From Bordetella parapertussis (GTDB lineage: Bacteria; Pseudomonadota; Gammaproteobacteria; Burkholderiales; Burkholderiaceae_A): a DNA stretch of 64,000 bases. Below, piece by piece: positions 49,224-58,967 of this stretch. The notes under the pieces were generated by a model, which made no database searches, was not told the origin of the DNA, and saw nothing but the letters and a program-made list of their open reading frames with translations. Location of the stretch: assembly GCA_945862985.1 (NCBI GenBank), contig CAMAZF010000002.1:62001-126000 (forward strand), given 5' to 3'. The stretch's first letter is position 1. Every line of letters starts with the position of its first letter. The translations under genes and the position numbers were made by a program.

Positions 49224-50612
49224 ATGCACCTACACATCATCGGAATTTGTGGCACCTACATGGGCAGCCTTGCCCAGCTTGCGGTTGCGCGGGGCCATCG
49301 CGTCACGGGCTGTGACGCCAATGTCTATCCGCCGATGAGCGACCAGCTACGGGCAGCTGGGATCGAGCTCATCGAAGGCTTTGGTGTCGACCAGCTCGAC
49401 CTCAAGCCCGATCAGTGGGTTGTCGGCAATGTGGCCCGACGGGGACTCCCGCTGATTGAGGCCCTGCTCGACCGAGGGGACCGGCTGGTGTCGGGCCCTC
49501 AGTGGATGGCGGAGCACTTGTTGTCGGACTATCGAGTGCTGGCGGTGGCTGGGACCCATGGCAAGACCACCACCAGCGCTCTCACAGCCTGGCTTTTGGA
49601 AGATGCAGGCCTGAACCCAGGATTCTTGATTGGCGGCGTGCCCGAGAACTTCGGCGTGTCGGCCCGCCTCGGCTCGCTCGGCGCTCCCTTCGTGGTCGAG
49701 GCAGACGAATACGACACCGCGTTTTTTGACAAGCGCTCCAAGTTCATCCACCTGCGGGCCCAAGTCGCTGTGCTCAACAACCTGGAGTTTGATCACGCAG
49801 ACATCTTTTCAAACCTCGAAGCCATTGAGACCCAGTTTCACCATTGGATTCGGACCTTGTCGTCCCGAGCGCGGGTGGTGGTCAACGCCCAGCAGCCGGC
49901 CTTAGAGCGCGTGCTCCGACGGGGCAGTTGGAGTGAAGTCCAGGCCTTCGGGGCGGCACCCTGGGCTGAGGGCGTTCGAGCAGGGTGGTGCTTGGGAGTC
50001 AGCGAGCCCACGTCAGCCGAAGGGGAGCGATTCGAAATGGTTCACTCCGACGGCCGGCGGCTCATGGTCGAGAGTCCCCTGCTTGGTCAACACAATCGCG
50101 AGAACGTGCTGGCGGCGATCTCGGCGGTCGAGTACTTTGGGGTGAACGCCACTCAAGCGGTGGAGTCGCTCAAGCGATTCCGGGGCGTCAAGCGACGCAT
50201 GCAGCTTCGAGGAGAGGTGGATGGGGTTCGGGTGTATGACGATTTCGCCCACCACCCCACAGCCATCCGCACCACCATCGACGGGCTTCGCCGCACGCTC
50301 GGCTCGGGGCAGCGGCTCATCGCGGTCTTCGAGCCACGCTCCAACACCATGAAGCTTGGCACGATGAGAGCACAATTGGCCGAGGCACTCAGCCAGGCCG
50401 ATCGGGTCATGGGCTATGCGGGTGGGTTGGACTGGTCTCTCGAGGAGGCACTCCTCCCATTGGGGGAACGGGCGTCTGTGTTCCATAGCCTCGATGCGCT
50501 TAAGGCTGAAGCGATCTCCAGTGCCCGTCCGGGCGACCAGTTTCTATTGATGAGCAATGGCAGTTTTGGCGGCTTGCATGCCCAACTGCTAGAGGGGCTG
50601 GCCCGTGGCTGA
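49224..50612 (+). CDS. mpl: UDP-MurNAc : L-Ala-gamma-D-Glu-meso-DAP ligase Mpl
   Basis: Mpl re-attaches recycled tripeptide to UDP-MurNAc, short-cutting MurC, MurD and MurE. The Mur-ligase fold is evident from MHLHIIGICGTYMGSLAQLA, ATP loop GTHGKTTTS (110-118), EADEYDTAFFDKRSKF (the Mpl-specific form of this block), NNLEFDHADIF, and DDFAHHPTAIRTT. The length of 462 residues is standard. Together with AmpD it completes a recycling route. It overlaps the next gene by 8 nt. Confidence 0.96.
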   Translation: MHLHIIGICGTYMGSLAQLAVARGHRVTGCDANVYPPMSDQLRAAGIELIEGFGVDQLDLKPDQWVVGNVARRGLPLIEALLDRGDRLVSGPQWMAEHLLSDYRVLAVAGTHGKTTTSALTAWLLEDAGLNPGFLIGGVPENFGVSARLGSLGAPFVVEADEYDTAFFDKRSKFIHLRAQVAVLNNLEFDHADIFSNLEAIETQFHHWIRTLSSRARVVVNAQQPALERVLRRGSWSEVQAFGAAPWAEGVRAGWCLGVSEPTSAEGERFEMVHSDGRRLMVESPLLGQHNRENVLAAISAVEYFGVNATQAVESLKRFRGVKRRMQLRGEVDGVRVYDDFAHHPTAIRTTIDGLRRTLGSGQRLIAVFEPRSNTMKLGTMRAQLAEALSQADRVMGYAGGLDWSLEEALLPLGERASVFHSLDALKAEAISSARPGDQFLLMSNGSFGGLHAQLLEGLARG

Positions 50613-53412
50613 GGCCGTTCTCTTCGAGGAGTCTGGGAGCCTCAAGCCTGGTTGGGTCCGAGAGCGAAGCCCCGCGAGCCTGCAGGTTGAGCTCTCCTCG
50701 GGGCGCAGGCTCAAGGTGAAGTCGGCTCAGGTGGTGCTGGAGTTCAAGGCGGACTCGCTAGATGCATTCATGCAGGAGGCGCAGGACATCGCTGCGGGTC
50801 TCGAACTGGACTTCCTGTGGTCTTGCGCCCCGCCTGATGAGTTTCGATGCGAAGCGTTTGGTGCGGAGGTTTTCGGCCAGAACGTCTGCTCACAAGAGAC
50901 CGCTGGCCTTCTCCTTGCCATTCAGGCGGCACCCATCTATTTTCAGCGTAAAGGCAAGGGGCTCTTTCGGGCGGCTCCAGAGGAGCAGGTTCGAACGGCC
51001 CTCGCAGCGGTGGAGAAGCGTCAGCGACTGGCGCAGGCCCAGGCCGAACTGGCTCAGGCTCTGGTCGATGGCGGATGTCCAGATTGCTATCGAGAGCATC
51101 CACTGCGTTTCCTGGTCTCTCCGGATCGCCAGTCCATCGAGGTCAAGGCCTTGGAGGCTGCGGCACATCAACTTGGGCAGTCTCCTGAGCGGCTGTTATT
51201 GGCACGCGGAGCCCTTCCCTCAGCCTATGCGTTTCATCGATCGGTATTTCTGAAGACCCAGTTTGGTCAGCCCGAGCAGCTGCCCTGGTCTGAAGATCAG
51301 AGTCGAGCTGCAGCCGCCTTAAGGGACGGCTGGATGGCCAAGCTTCCCAAGGCCAGCGCGCCCATTTATACGATCGATGATGCGGCCACCACGGAAATTG
51401 ATGATGGCTTTTCACTGGAGGCGAGAGACGCTGGCTGGCGCATTGGCGTGCACATCGCTGCGCCGGGTTTGCTGATTCCTTTTGATTCTGCGCTTGCCCA
51501 GCATGCGCGTGATCGTGCGTCGACGGTGTATTTCCCGGGAGAGAAGTTCACCATGCTCCCCGAGGGTCTGGTTCAACTGGCCTCCCTCGATGAGGGACAG
51601 TGGCTTCCGGTGGTCTCCCTTTACGTGGACATCGACGCCGAGGGGCGACGATCTCCCCCATTCACGCGGCTTGAGCAGGCCTTCGTCGAGGCGAACCTGA
51701 GACTGGGTGGATGGGATGACGCGCTCCTGCCAGACTCCGAGGAGACGCTCCCTTGGGAGGGCTTGCGGGTGCTCTATTCCGTGGCACAGGATCTGCGTGC
51801 TGAACGTGAGGCCGTGCGCGGCCGGCCAGAGCCGACTGGACGGGTGGATTTCAGTGTGACCGTGCATTGGGAGGATGACTCTGAGCAGTCCCGCAGCACA
51901 GGCCGGGGAACCCCGATGGTCACCCAGCGCCGAAGAGGGTCGGCCGTAGACCTGCTCGTCTCGGAGTGGATGATCTTCACGAATGTGACCTGGGGTCAGA
52001 CGCTGGCTCTGGGGCAGCTTCCGGGCTTTTACCGTGTGCAGTCCATGGGGCGGGTTCGGATGCAGTCGGGGCCTGGCCCTCACCAAGGGCTGGGCGTGAG
52101 CCACTACGCTTGGTCTACCTCTCCCCTGCGGCGATATGCCGATCTGGTCAACCAATGGCAGCTGCTCTCGGTTCTGGGGCATGCCAGGCCCGCGTTTCGC
52201 GAGGGCGACTCAGCACTCTTTGCAGATCTGGCGCACTTTGATGCCACCTATGATCAGTACGCGAGCTTTCAATCCAATATGGAGCGCTATTGGTCTCTGC
52301 GCTGGCTGGGCCAGCAGAACGGACTCGAAGGAGAGTTCTGGTCGGCGGAGGCAGCAGGTATTCGCATCGAGGAGACGCTGGTTGCGACGCGCTCGGATTT
52401 TGTCTTTCGGTTTCGGCGCATTCCTGCGACGGGGCGGGTGATACAACTGGGCATGCAGCCACCAGGCACCGAGGTGATTGCCGAGGTTCGCAGCATGGAC
52501 GGGCTTCTGATCGAGTGCGACCTTCGTGGCATCGCCGTGGTGGAGTCGAGATCCATCGATCGGTATGCGGTGCTGGGCGATCCGATCTCGCACAGCCGCT
52601 CGCCACAGATCCATGCGGCCTTTGCCGAACAGACCGAGCAGGCCGTGGCCTATGAGGCCATCCAGGTTCCAGTCTCCGAGCTCAAGGAAAAACTCCTGCT
52701 TTTGCATCAAGAAGGCTATCGAGGGCTTAACCTGACGGTTCCCCTCAAAGAGGCGGCCTTTGAGCTTGCGCAAGCGCAGGGCTGGATCCTGTCCGAAGCG
52801 GCGAAAGCCGCTCGGGCTGTCAACACCCTGATCGCCACAGAGTCGGGGTGGGAGGCGGACAATACGGACGGTCGAGGGCTGGTGCTGGATCTGCAACGCC
52901 ACCTGGGACCGGAGGGTCTTCAGGGGCAGACCATACTGCTCTTGGGTGCGGGCGGCGCTGCGCAGGGCGTGATTGCGCCGCTGTTGCAGGCGGGGGTCAA
53001 AGGTCTGGTCGTGGCCAATCGAACGCCGGAGAAGGCTCAGGCGGTGGCTGAGCGCTTTGGCGCACCGGTGACTTCGGTGGGGCTAGAGACGCTGGCACAG
53101 CAATGGCCCGCTGCACTGGGTCCTGCACCGAGTGGTGTGATCAATGCGACTGCGGCCAGCTTGCAGGGTGAGTCTGTGTTGCTCGCACCCGCATGCTGGT
53201 CTGAAGCCAAGATCGCCTACGACATGATGTATGGGCCTGAGCCAACGGAATTCTTAAAGGAGGCTGCCGCCCAGCACATCTCAAAAACGGCAGATGGCTT
53301 GGGTATGCTGGTAGAGCAGGCAGCGGAGGCTTTTTTGCGATGGCGGGGACAGCGTCCCGAGACAGAGCCCGTGTTGGCTTTTATCAGGGAGGGCATGACG
53401 GCACATGACTGA
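50605..53412 (+). CDS. aroE: Fusion of RNase II/RNB-domain protein and shikimate dehydrogenase AroE
   Basis: One 935-residue frame joins two unrelated proteins. Residues about 1-645 are an RNB-type exoribonuclease: an N-terminal region, then the catalytic domain with TIDDAATTEIDD (256-267; metal ligands Asp258, Asp266 and Asp267, with Glu264 where E. coli RNase II has Asp), and LRRYADLVNQWQLL. Residues about 652-935 are AroE, which reduces 3-dehydroshikimate with NADPH: YAVLGDPISHSRSPQIH, catalytic Lys715 in NLTVPLKEA, Asp755 in ADNTDGRG, and the GAGGAAQGV nucleotide loop. No stop or internal ribosome site is evident at the junction. The start is GTG, overlapping mpl by 8 nt. Confidence 0.9.
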   Translation: MAEAVLFEESGSLKPGWVRERSPASLQVELSSGRRLKVKSAQVVLEFKADSLDAFMQEAQDIAAGLELDFLWSCAPPDEFRCEAFGAEVFGQNVCSQETAGLLLAIQAAPIYFQRKGKGLFRAAPEEQVRTALAAVEKRQRLAQAQAELAQALVDGGCPDCYREHPLRFLVSPDRQSIEVKALEAAAHQLGQSPERLLLARGALPSAYAFHRSVFLKTQFGQPEQLPWSEDQSRAAAALRDGWMAKLPKASAPIYTIDDAATTEIDDGFSLEARDAGWRIGVHIAAPGLLIPFDSALAQHARDRASTVYFPGEKFTMLPEGLVQLASLDEGQWLPVVSLYVDIDAEGRRSPPFTRLEQAFVEANLRLGGWDDALLPDSEETLPWEGLRVLYSVAQDLRAEREAVRGRPEPTGRVDFSVTVHWEDDSEQSRSTGRGTPMVTQRRRGSAVDLLVSEWMIFTNVTWGQTLALGQLPGFYRVQSMGRVRMQSGPGPHQGLGVSHYAWSTSPLRRYADLVNQWQLLSVLGHARPAFREGDSALFADLAHFDATYDQYASFQSNMERYWSLRWLGQQNGLEGEFWSAEAAGIRIEETLVATRSDFVFRFRRIPATGRVIQLGMQPPGTEVIAEVRSMDGLLIECDLRGIAVVESRSIDRYAVLGDPISHSRSPQIHAAFAEQTEQAVAYEAIQVPVSELKEKLLLLHQEGYRGLNLTVPLKEAAFELAQAQGWILSEAAKAARAVNTLIATESGWEADNTDGRGLVLDLQRHLGPEGLQGQTILLLGAGGAAQGVIAPLLQAGVKGLVVANRTPEKAQAVAERFGAPVTSVGLETLAQQWPAALGPAPSGVINATAASLQGESVLLAPACWSEAKIAYDMMYGPEPTEFLKEAAAQHISKTADGLGMLVEQAAEAFLRWRGQRPETEPVLAFIREGMTAHD

Positions 53413-54871
53413 GCTGAGTGCCATGCGAAGAGACGCTGAGGCGGCTCAGCGCGCCCTCGCCGATATTCAGGCCATGCTGCATCGGTTTGGTGTGGAGAGC
53501 GAGCTCGTGCATCGCGAGCAGATTGCGGGTGAGCCCTCCCGTCGGAGTCTGCTCGAGGCGCTGACGGCCAAGCAGCACGCCGCGCTCCTAGAGCCTCGCA
53601 TTCGCGACCTCCACGTTGCCGACGTGGCCTATGTGCTCGAGGCCCTTCCACCTGAACAGCGATCGACCATCTGGCCTTTGGTCTCTGAGTCTGTTGCCGG
53701 AGAAGTGTTGCTGGAGCTCTCCGATCCTGTTCGAGAGATGCTCATTCAAGCCATGTCATTCGAGGCGCAGGTTCGCGTAGCCCAAACCCTCGAGACGGAT
53801 GAGCTCGCGGAGCTCGCGCCGCTGTTGGCTGCTGGTGTGGTGGATCGCGTGCGTCAAGGCCTAACGACTGAGGAGCGCGAGCAGCTTCGGGCGGCCATGT
53901 CCTACGATGCCGAGAGCGTGGGCGCCCGTATGGACTTCGACATGGTGACCATTCGGGATGATGTCACCCTCGAGGTGGTCCTGCGCTACCTCCGACGGTT
54001 TGATGAGCTTCCGGATCACACCGATCAGATCTTCGTCGTCGATCGTAAGGATGTCTTGAAGGGTTCGCTCTCCATTGCCGCCCTTCTGTTACACGAGCCC
54101 GACTCCCAGGTTTCGGAGCTCATGCGGCACGATCCAGTTACCCTCTTGGCGACGGAGTCTGCCCTAGAGGCCGCTCAGGCATTTCAGAGGTACGACCTCG
54201 TCTCAGCGCCTGTTCTGGATGAGGCTGGCCGCCTCATTGGACGGCTCACCGTCTCTGAGGCGGTCGATGTGATTCAAGAGGACATCGACTCCGATGTGCT
54301 GGCCCAGGCCGGTCTGCGGGAGGAGGAAGATCTCTTCTCTTCGGTCTGGGCGTCAGCCAGAAACCGATGGCTCTGGCTGGCCCTCAACCTCTGCACTGCT
54401 TTTTTTGCTTCGCGAGTGATTGGGGCATTTGAGGGCGTCATTGAGCGTGTGGTGGCACTGGCTGCGCTCATGCCGATTGTCGCGGGTATTGCTGGAAATT
54501 CTGGCAATCAGACCATGACGCTCTTCATCCGCTCCCTGGCTTTGGGGCAGGTGACTGCTGAGACCGTGCGCCGGTTGTTTGCAAAAGAACTCTCCATTGC
54601 ACTGCTCAACGGGGTCGTCTGGGGATCAGCGGCAGGCGCGGTGGCTTGGCTCCTCTACATGGACAGCCCCCAGGCAGAGCTCTTGGGTCTCACCATGATG
54701 CTGGCCATTGTGTTGAACCTGCTCATTGCGGCCATCATCGCGATTCTGGTCCCATTGACGCTCGACCGCATGGGTCGTGATCCGGCCATGGGGGCTTCCG
54801 TGCTGCTGACCTTCAGCACGGACTCTATGGGCTTCTTTATTTTCCTGGGCCTTGCAGCGATTCTTTTTTAG
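53405..54871 (+). CDS. mgtE: Magnesium transporter MgtE
   Basis: MgtE is a dimeric Mg2+ channel gated by intracellular magnesium. The 488 residues show the cytoplasmic N domain (about 30-160), a CBS pair (about 175-300), a connecting helix and five membrane helices. The pore segment [20 protein letters not shown] and the last helix with [13 protein letters not shown] carry the conserved Mg2+ path residues. It overlaps the fusion gene by 8 nt and ends overlapping the moaC stop. Confidence 0.95.
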   Translation: MTELSAMRRDAEAAQRALADIQAMLHRFGVESELVHREQIAGEPSRRSLLEALTAKQHAALLEPRIRDLHVADVAYVLEALPPEQRSTIWPLVSESVAGEVLLELSDPVREMLIQAMSFEAQVRVAQTLETDELAELAPLLAAGVVDRVRQGLTTEEREQLRAAMSYDAESVGARMDFDMVTIRDDVTLEVVLRYLRRFDELPDHTDQIFVVDRKDVLKGSLSIAALLLHEPDSQVSELMRHDPVTLLATESALEAAQAFQRYDLVSAPVLDEAGRLIGRLTVSEAVDVIQEDIDSDVLAQAGLREEEDLFSSVWASARNRWLWLALNLCTAFFASRVIGAFEGVIERVVALAALMPIVAGIAGNSGNQTMTLFIRSLALGQVTAETVRRLFAKELSIALLNGVVWGSAAGAVAWLLYMDSPQAELLGLTMMLAIVLNLLIAAIIAILVPLTLDRMGRDPAMGASVLLTFSTDSMGFFIFLGLAAILF

Positions 54872-55353
54872 TTCGAGTCAGCAGTCCAGTGACCAGATTG
54901 GCCACCGATCTTTTCGGTGAGCTGAACCTCACGAATCACCATGCCCCGGTCGATGGCCTTCACCATGTCGTAGACGGTAAGCAGACCAATCTGAACGGCC
55001 GTGAGGGCTTCCATCTCTACACCGGTCTTCCCGGTCACGCCCACAGTGGCGGTGCACCGCACCGATGGGGGGTTCTCGATGCAGTCTAGGGAGACTGTCA
55101 CGCGGGTGAGGGCGAGGGGGTGACAGAGCGGAATCAGATCACTGGTTCGTTTGGCTGCCTGGATGGCGGCGATTCGGGCAATACCCAAGACATCGCCCTT
55201 CTCGGCCGTGCCCGATTGAATTTTTCGGAGTGTCTCGGGTCTCATTTCAATGACGCCTGTGGCCGTGGCCTCACGAGCCGTGTCAGACTTAGAGGAGACA
55301 TCGACCATATGGGCGCGACCCGCCGCATCAAAATGATTCAGTTCTTGTGCCAT
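54868..55353 (-). CDS. moaC: Cyclic pyranopterin monophosphate synthase MoaC
   Basis: MoaC converts the MoaA product to cyclic pyranopterin monophosphate in molybdenum cofactor synthesis. It begins with [19 protein letters not shown]. It contains [19 protein letters not shown] and the active-site [23 protein letters not shown]. The 161 residues match E. coli MoaC. A longer upstream frame reads antisense into the protease gene and is not needed. Other moa genes are not in this window. The first 21 nt overlap the divergent protease gene. Confidence 0.96.
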   Translation of the reverse strand: MAQELNHFDAAGRAHMVDVSSKSDTAREATATGVIEMRPETLRKIQSGTAEKGDVLGIARIAAIQAAKRTSDLIPLCHPLALTRVTVSLDCIENPPSVRCTATVGVTGKTGVEMEALTAVQIGLLTVYDMVKAIDRGMVIREVQLTEKIGGQSGHWTADSN

Positions 55354-56952
55354 GTCCTCATCATAGCGGTGCTGGTCATTCCGATGCGACCAAATGTAAT
55401 CCCGGGATCCCTGGGTTCTGTCTCGGCCCAGACGCTCAACCCCCCTCGCCCGCTCAGCGACATCACCGCTGGGCTGCCTGCGCTGGGGGAGGCGGCCGTC
55501 GATGAGCTCAGTCCGGCCGCCGAACGTCGGCTCGGTGAGCAGGTCTTTTCTCAGCTTCAGGCCGCGGGAGTGGTCCACGAAGATCCTGAAGCAACCGACT
55601 ACCTCACCGCACAAGCCACGCTGCTGGTCATGGCTGCCCAGTCACGAGGGGACTTGCTCGCCAGCGGGCTCAAGCCCGAAGACTTTCGATTCTTCTGGGT
55701 GCGAGAGGACAGCATCAACGCCTTTGCCCTGCCAGGGGGCTGGATTGGGGTCCATACGGGGCTGATGACTCGGGCGGCGAATGAGGCGGAACTGATGTCC
55801 GTGATCGCTCATGAGATTGCCCACGTCACCCAACGGCATATTGCCCGGCAAATGGGGCAGTCTCGTCAGTCTATGGCGGTGTTCCTCGCCACAGCCATTC
55901 TCGCGGCGGCTGCTGCAAGTCAGAGTGCGGATGCAGCCATGGGCCTGATGTCTCTGGGCGAGACGCTGGCCCTCCGAAATCAATTGGCGTTCTCACGAGA
56001 TGCGGAGCGTGAGGCGGACCGACTGGGGTACAGCTTCATGCAGACCTCTGGATTTGATCCGGCTGCGATGTTGGGCTTATTCGAGAAGCTCTCTCAGGCT
56101 GGGCGCTATTACGATGATGCGGCTCCGGTCTGGCTGCGAACGCACCCGCTTTCTACGGAGCGACTCTCGGATGCTCAGCTTCGCGTCAGCCAGATTCGGG
56201 CCGCGGGATCATCGACCGCGCGCGCCACTCGCGCAGATTCCTTGGAGTTTCTTTTCATTCGAGCGCGGCTGCTTGCCCAGTCTGGACGCGATCTTGAACG
56301 CAGCCGAAGCCTGAGGTCTCGCTTCGAGGCTCGCCTCCAGGAGGCCCTTACGCCCCGTGAGCAGGCGTTGGCTGGGTATGGATTGGCCTGGGTGGAGCTT
56401 GCCCTCAAGGCTCCCGATCGGGCAGAGGCCGCCCTGCAGCGGGTTCGCCTTTCGCTGGTTGGAAGTTCCGATGCCACGGTCTTGGGCCCACTTCTGGCTC
56501 GACTCGAGCAGGCGATCGCCTTTGACCAGGGACGGTTTGAGCAGGTCATTCGTCTGGCGGAACCCATCGAGGGCGCTTGGGCGCGCACCGTCAGTGCACG
56601 GGCGCTGGCGCGCACCCGAGCAGAGGCATGGCTCATGAAAGGCATGCCCAATGCGGCCATCGAGGCCCTTGCACAGGGGGTGCGGCAGTGGCCAGCCGAT
56701 CACGAGGCCTGGCGCTTACTCGCGCGGGCTTATTCAGCTGATAGGCGACCGGCCATGGCACATTGGGCCACGGCAGAGTCCTATGCATTGCTGGGAGCTT
56801 ACGGTGCTGCCATTGAGCAGATCAATCTGGCCAGACGGTCTGAGGGCGCTGATTTTCAAGCACTCTCCCAGATGGACGCACGGCTGGTGGTGTTTCGGGC
56901 CGCCTTAAAGGCGCAAGAACCTAGCGAAAAACGACCGTCTTCCGACCGTTGA
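55333..56952 (+). CDS. BepA-like periplasmic M48 metalloprotease with TPR region
   Basis: M48 proteases of the BepA/YfgC type help assemble or degrade outer-membrane proteins such as LptD. From the ATG at 55333 the protein has 539 residues: a signal-like N-terminus (hydrophobic residues 8-17, likely cleavage near Ser-Ala-Gln), the zinc motif HEIAH (160-164) in [14 protein letters not shown], the third ligand region [13 protein letters not shown], and a C-terminal alpha-helical repeat region (about 270-530) resembling TPRs. Its first 21 nt overlap divergent moaC and its last 32 nt overlap purU. An ATG at 55309 is possible. Confidence 0.9.
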   Translation: MIQFLCHVLIIAVLVIPMRPNVIPGSLGSVSAQTLNPPRPLSDITAGLPALGEAAVDELSPAAERRLGEQVFSQLQAAGVVHEDPEATDYLTAQATLLVMAAQSRGDLLASGLKPEDFRFFWVREDSINAFALPGGWIGVHTGLMTRAANEAELMSVIAHEIAHVTQRHIARQMGQSRQSMAVFLATAILAAAAASQSADAAMGLMSLGETLALRNQLAFSRDAEREADRLGYSFMQTSGFDPAAMLGLFEKLSQAGRYYDDAAPVWLRTHPLSTERLSDAQLRVSQIRAAGSSTARATRADSLEFLFIRARLLAQSGRDLERSRSLRSRFEARLQEALTPREQALAGYGLAWVELALKAPDRAEAALQRVRLSLVGSSDATVLGPLLARLEQAIAFDQGRFEQVIRLAEPIEGAWARTVSARALARTRAEAWLMKGMPNAAIEALAQGVRQWPADHEAWRLLARAYSADRRPAMAHWATAESYALLGAYGAAIEQINLARRSEGADFQALSQMDARLVVFRAALKAQEPSEKRPSSDR

Positions 56953-57775
56953 CCAGCACCCGTCGCTCGGCATGCCAGAGCACGGCCCGAGCAAGTACGC
57001 GCGATTCGATGTCGGCCCCAATCGAGGAGAGCGCTGCTGCGCTCAGGGTGTGGTCCACCCGCTCAATGTCCTGCTCAATGATGGGCCCCTCATCGAGGTC
57101 CGTGGTCACGTAATGGGCCGTGGCCCCAATGATCTTGACGCCTCGCTGATAAGCCTGATGATAGGGGCGTGCCCCCTTGAAGCTCGGTAGGAACGAGTGG
57201 TGAATATTGATGGCGCGACCGCTCCATGCAGCACAGAGGGCTGGAGAGAGAATCTGCATGTAGCGGGCGAGCACGATGAGGTCGGCTCGATGGGCCTCGG
57301 CCAGTGCCATGAGGCGCGACTCCTGAGCAGACTTATCAGAACCTTCAATCGGGAGATGGTGAAAGCCGACGCCATGGTGACGGCAGAGAGGCTCCAGATC
57401 CATATGATTCGAGGCGACGCCGACCAACTCAATCGGCAACAGTCCATTGCTCACGCGAAAGAGCAGGTCGTTGAGGCAATGCCCAGCTTTCGAGACCAGG
57501 ACCAGGGCGCGGGCTTGCTGTGAACGTGGCCGCAGTTCGAACTGCATCTGAAGACTCTGAGCCAGACTCGAAAAGCCTTCAGTCAGCGTGGTTTCAGTTT
57601 CTGGATTGGGCGCATCAAAGTGCACCCGCATAAAGAATAAGCCCGTGTCTTCGTCTCCGAACTGGGCTGAGTCCAGAATGTTGCAGCCCCGGGTGAAGAG
57701 CAGCTGCGAGACTCGAAAGACCACACCTTTGGCATCTGGACAGGCCAGCGTGAGAATGAAATCGTGGTGCTGCAC
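56921..57775 (-). CDS. purU: Formyltetrahydrofolate deformylase PurU
   Basis: PurU hydrolyses 10-formyl-tetrahydrofolate to formate and tetrahydrofolate, feeding PurT and balancing one-carbon pools. An N-terminal ACT domain (about 1-80, with DFILTLACPDAKGVVFRVSQ) precedes a formyltransferase-type domain with LARYMQILSP, the catalytic INIHHSFLPSFKGARPYHQA and TDLDEGPIIEQ. The length of 284 residues is standard. It is the third gene after ilvE and the CHCC protein, 4 nt downstream of the latter. Confidence 0.96.
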   Translation of the reverse strand: MQHHDFILTLACPDAKGVVFRVSQLLFTRGCNILDSAQFGDEDTGLFFMRVHFDAPNPETETTLTEGFSSLAQSLQMQFELRPRSQQARALVLVSKAGHCLNDLLFRVSNGLLPIELVGVASNHMDLEPLCRHHGVGFHHLPIEGSDKSAQESRLMALAEAHRADLIVLARYMQILSPALCAAWSGRAINIHHSFLPSFKGARPYHQAYQRGVKIIGATAHYVTTDLDEGPIIEQDIERVDHTLSAAALSSIGADIESRVLARAVLWHAERRVLVNGRKTVVFR

Positions 57776-57779
57776 CTTC

Positions 57780-57977
57780 TCAGTGTCCGCTCGCGCTCAC
57801 GCCCTCAGCCAACGTGTACTCGGTACCGCAATACGGGCATTTGGCAGAACCATGGGCCAGGTCGAGATAGACCTTTGGATGGCTGCTCCAGAGGGGCATG
57901 CGAGGGTTGGGGCAGGCCGCTGGCAGTTCATGGGCCTGCAGGACGACGGCGTCAGAGGTGTGCTGAAGGTCAGACAT
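57780..57977 (-). CDS. CHCC-type zinc-finger domain protein
   Basis: This 65-residue protein resembles the short zinc-finger family related to the NDUFS6 subunit of complex I. Candidate ligands are Cys in LPAACPNP, His in SSHPKVYLDL, and the Cys pair in KCPYCGTEY. Small proteins of this type are encoded beside ilvE in related betaproteobacteria. Its role is unknown. It sits 9 nt after ilvE and 4 nt before purU, so it is probably co-transcribed with them. Confidence 0.88.
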   Translation of the reverse strand: MSDLQHTSDAVVLQAHELPAACPNPRMPLWSSHPKVYLDLAHGSAKCPYCGTEYTLAEGVSASGH

Positions 57978-57986
57978 GACGGTTTC

Positions 57987-58907
57987 CTAGAGGGCCGAGA
58001 GCCAGTTTGCGTAACGTGAGGACTTCCCGCTCACCGCGTCGAAGAACTGCTGCTGAATCTTCTCGGTGATCGGGCCACGCGAGCCCTGTCCAATCACTCG
58101 GTCGTCGAGCTCACGGATTGGGGTGACCTCGGCTGCGGTACCCGTGAAGAAGGCTTCGTCGGCGCAATAGATCTCGTCTCGCGTGATTCGCTTTTCCACG
58201 ATCGTGAGGCCGAGGTCTTGGGCGATCTGCATTACAGAGTCACGGGTGATGCCGTCGAGGCAGGAGGCAAGGTCGGGGGTGTAGACCTTCCCCTTTTTGA
58301 TGATGAACAGATTCTCACCCGCGCCTTCAGAGGCATAGCCATCGGTGTCCAGGAGCAGCGCCTCGTCATAGCCCATCGCGGCCACTTCCTGGTGAGCCAG
58401 GATCGAGTTGATGTAATAGCCACACGCTTTTGCGCGCACCAGGGAGACATTGACATGGTGCCGGCTAAAGCTAGAGGTTTTGACCCGAATGCCCTTGGTG
58501 AGACCATCTTCGCCGAGGTAAGCGCCCCATGGCCAGGCTGCGATGGCCACGTGAATGGTGTTGGAGGTGGCTGCAATGCCCAGGCGCTCTGATCCGATGA
58601 AAGCGATAGGCCGGATGTAGCAGGATTTCAAACCATTACGGCGAACCACCTCTTTCTGCGCCTCTTCCAGCGTGGCCTGGTCGAAGCCGATCTTCATTTG
58701 AAAGATCTTGGCGGAGTTCAGAAAACGCTCGGTATGGTCCTTGAGGCGGAAGATGGCCGAGCCCGTTGGGGTCTCGTAGGCTCGAACGCCCTCGAAGACG
58801 CCCATGCCGTAGTGCAGCGTGTGCGTGAGCACGTGGGTCTGGGCGTCACGCCAGGGCACAAACTGGCCATCCATCCAAATCCAGCCATCGCGATCGGCCA
58901 TGGACAT
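57987..58907 (-). CDS. ilvE: Branched-chain amino acid aminotransferase IlvE
   Basis: IlvE is the PLP enzyme that makes leucine, isoleucine and valine from their keto acids. The class IV fold has WMDGQFVPWRDAQTHVLTH, HYGMGVFEGVRAYE, the PLP lysine Lys160 in SLVRAKACGYY, EGAGENLFIIKKG and FFTGTAAEVTPIRELDDR. The length of 306 residues is normal. AGGAGA lies 7 nt before the ATG. It is divergent from azlCD, a branched-chain amino acid exporter, so synthesis and export genes are back to back. Confidence 0.97.
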   Translation of the reverse strand: MSMADRDGWIWMDGQFVPWRDAQTHVLTHTLHYGMGVFEGVRAYETPTGSAIFRLKDHTERFLNSAKIFQMKIGFDQATLEEAQKEVVRRNGLKSCYIRPIAFIGSERLGIAATSNTIHVAIAAWPWGAYLGEDGLTKGIRVKTSSFSRHHVNVSLVRAKACGYYINSILAHQEVAAMGYDEALLLDTDGYASEGAGENLFIIKKGKVYTPDLASCLDGITRDSVMQIAQDLGLTIVEKRITRDEIYCADEAFFTGTAAEVTPIRELDDRVIGQGSRGPITEKIQQQFFDAVSGKSSRYANWLSAL

Positions 58908-58967
58908 GAACTGTTCTCCTAAACGGTTAGAGTGATTGTTTTACATTCTATCGAAGCCCTACTGAAC

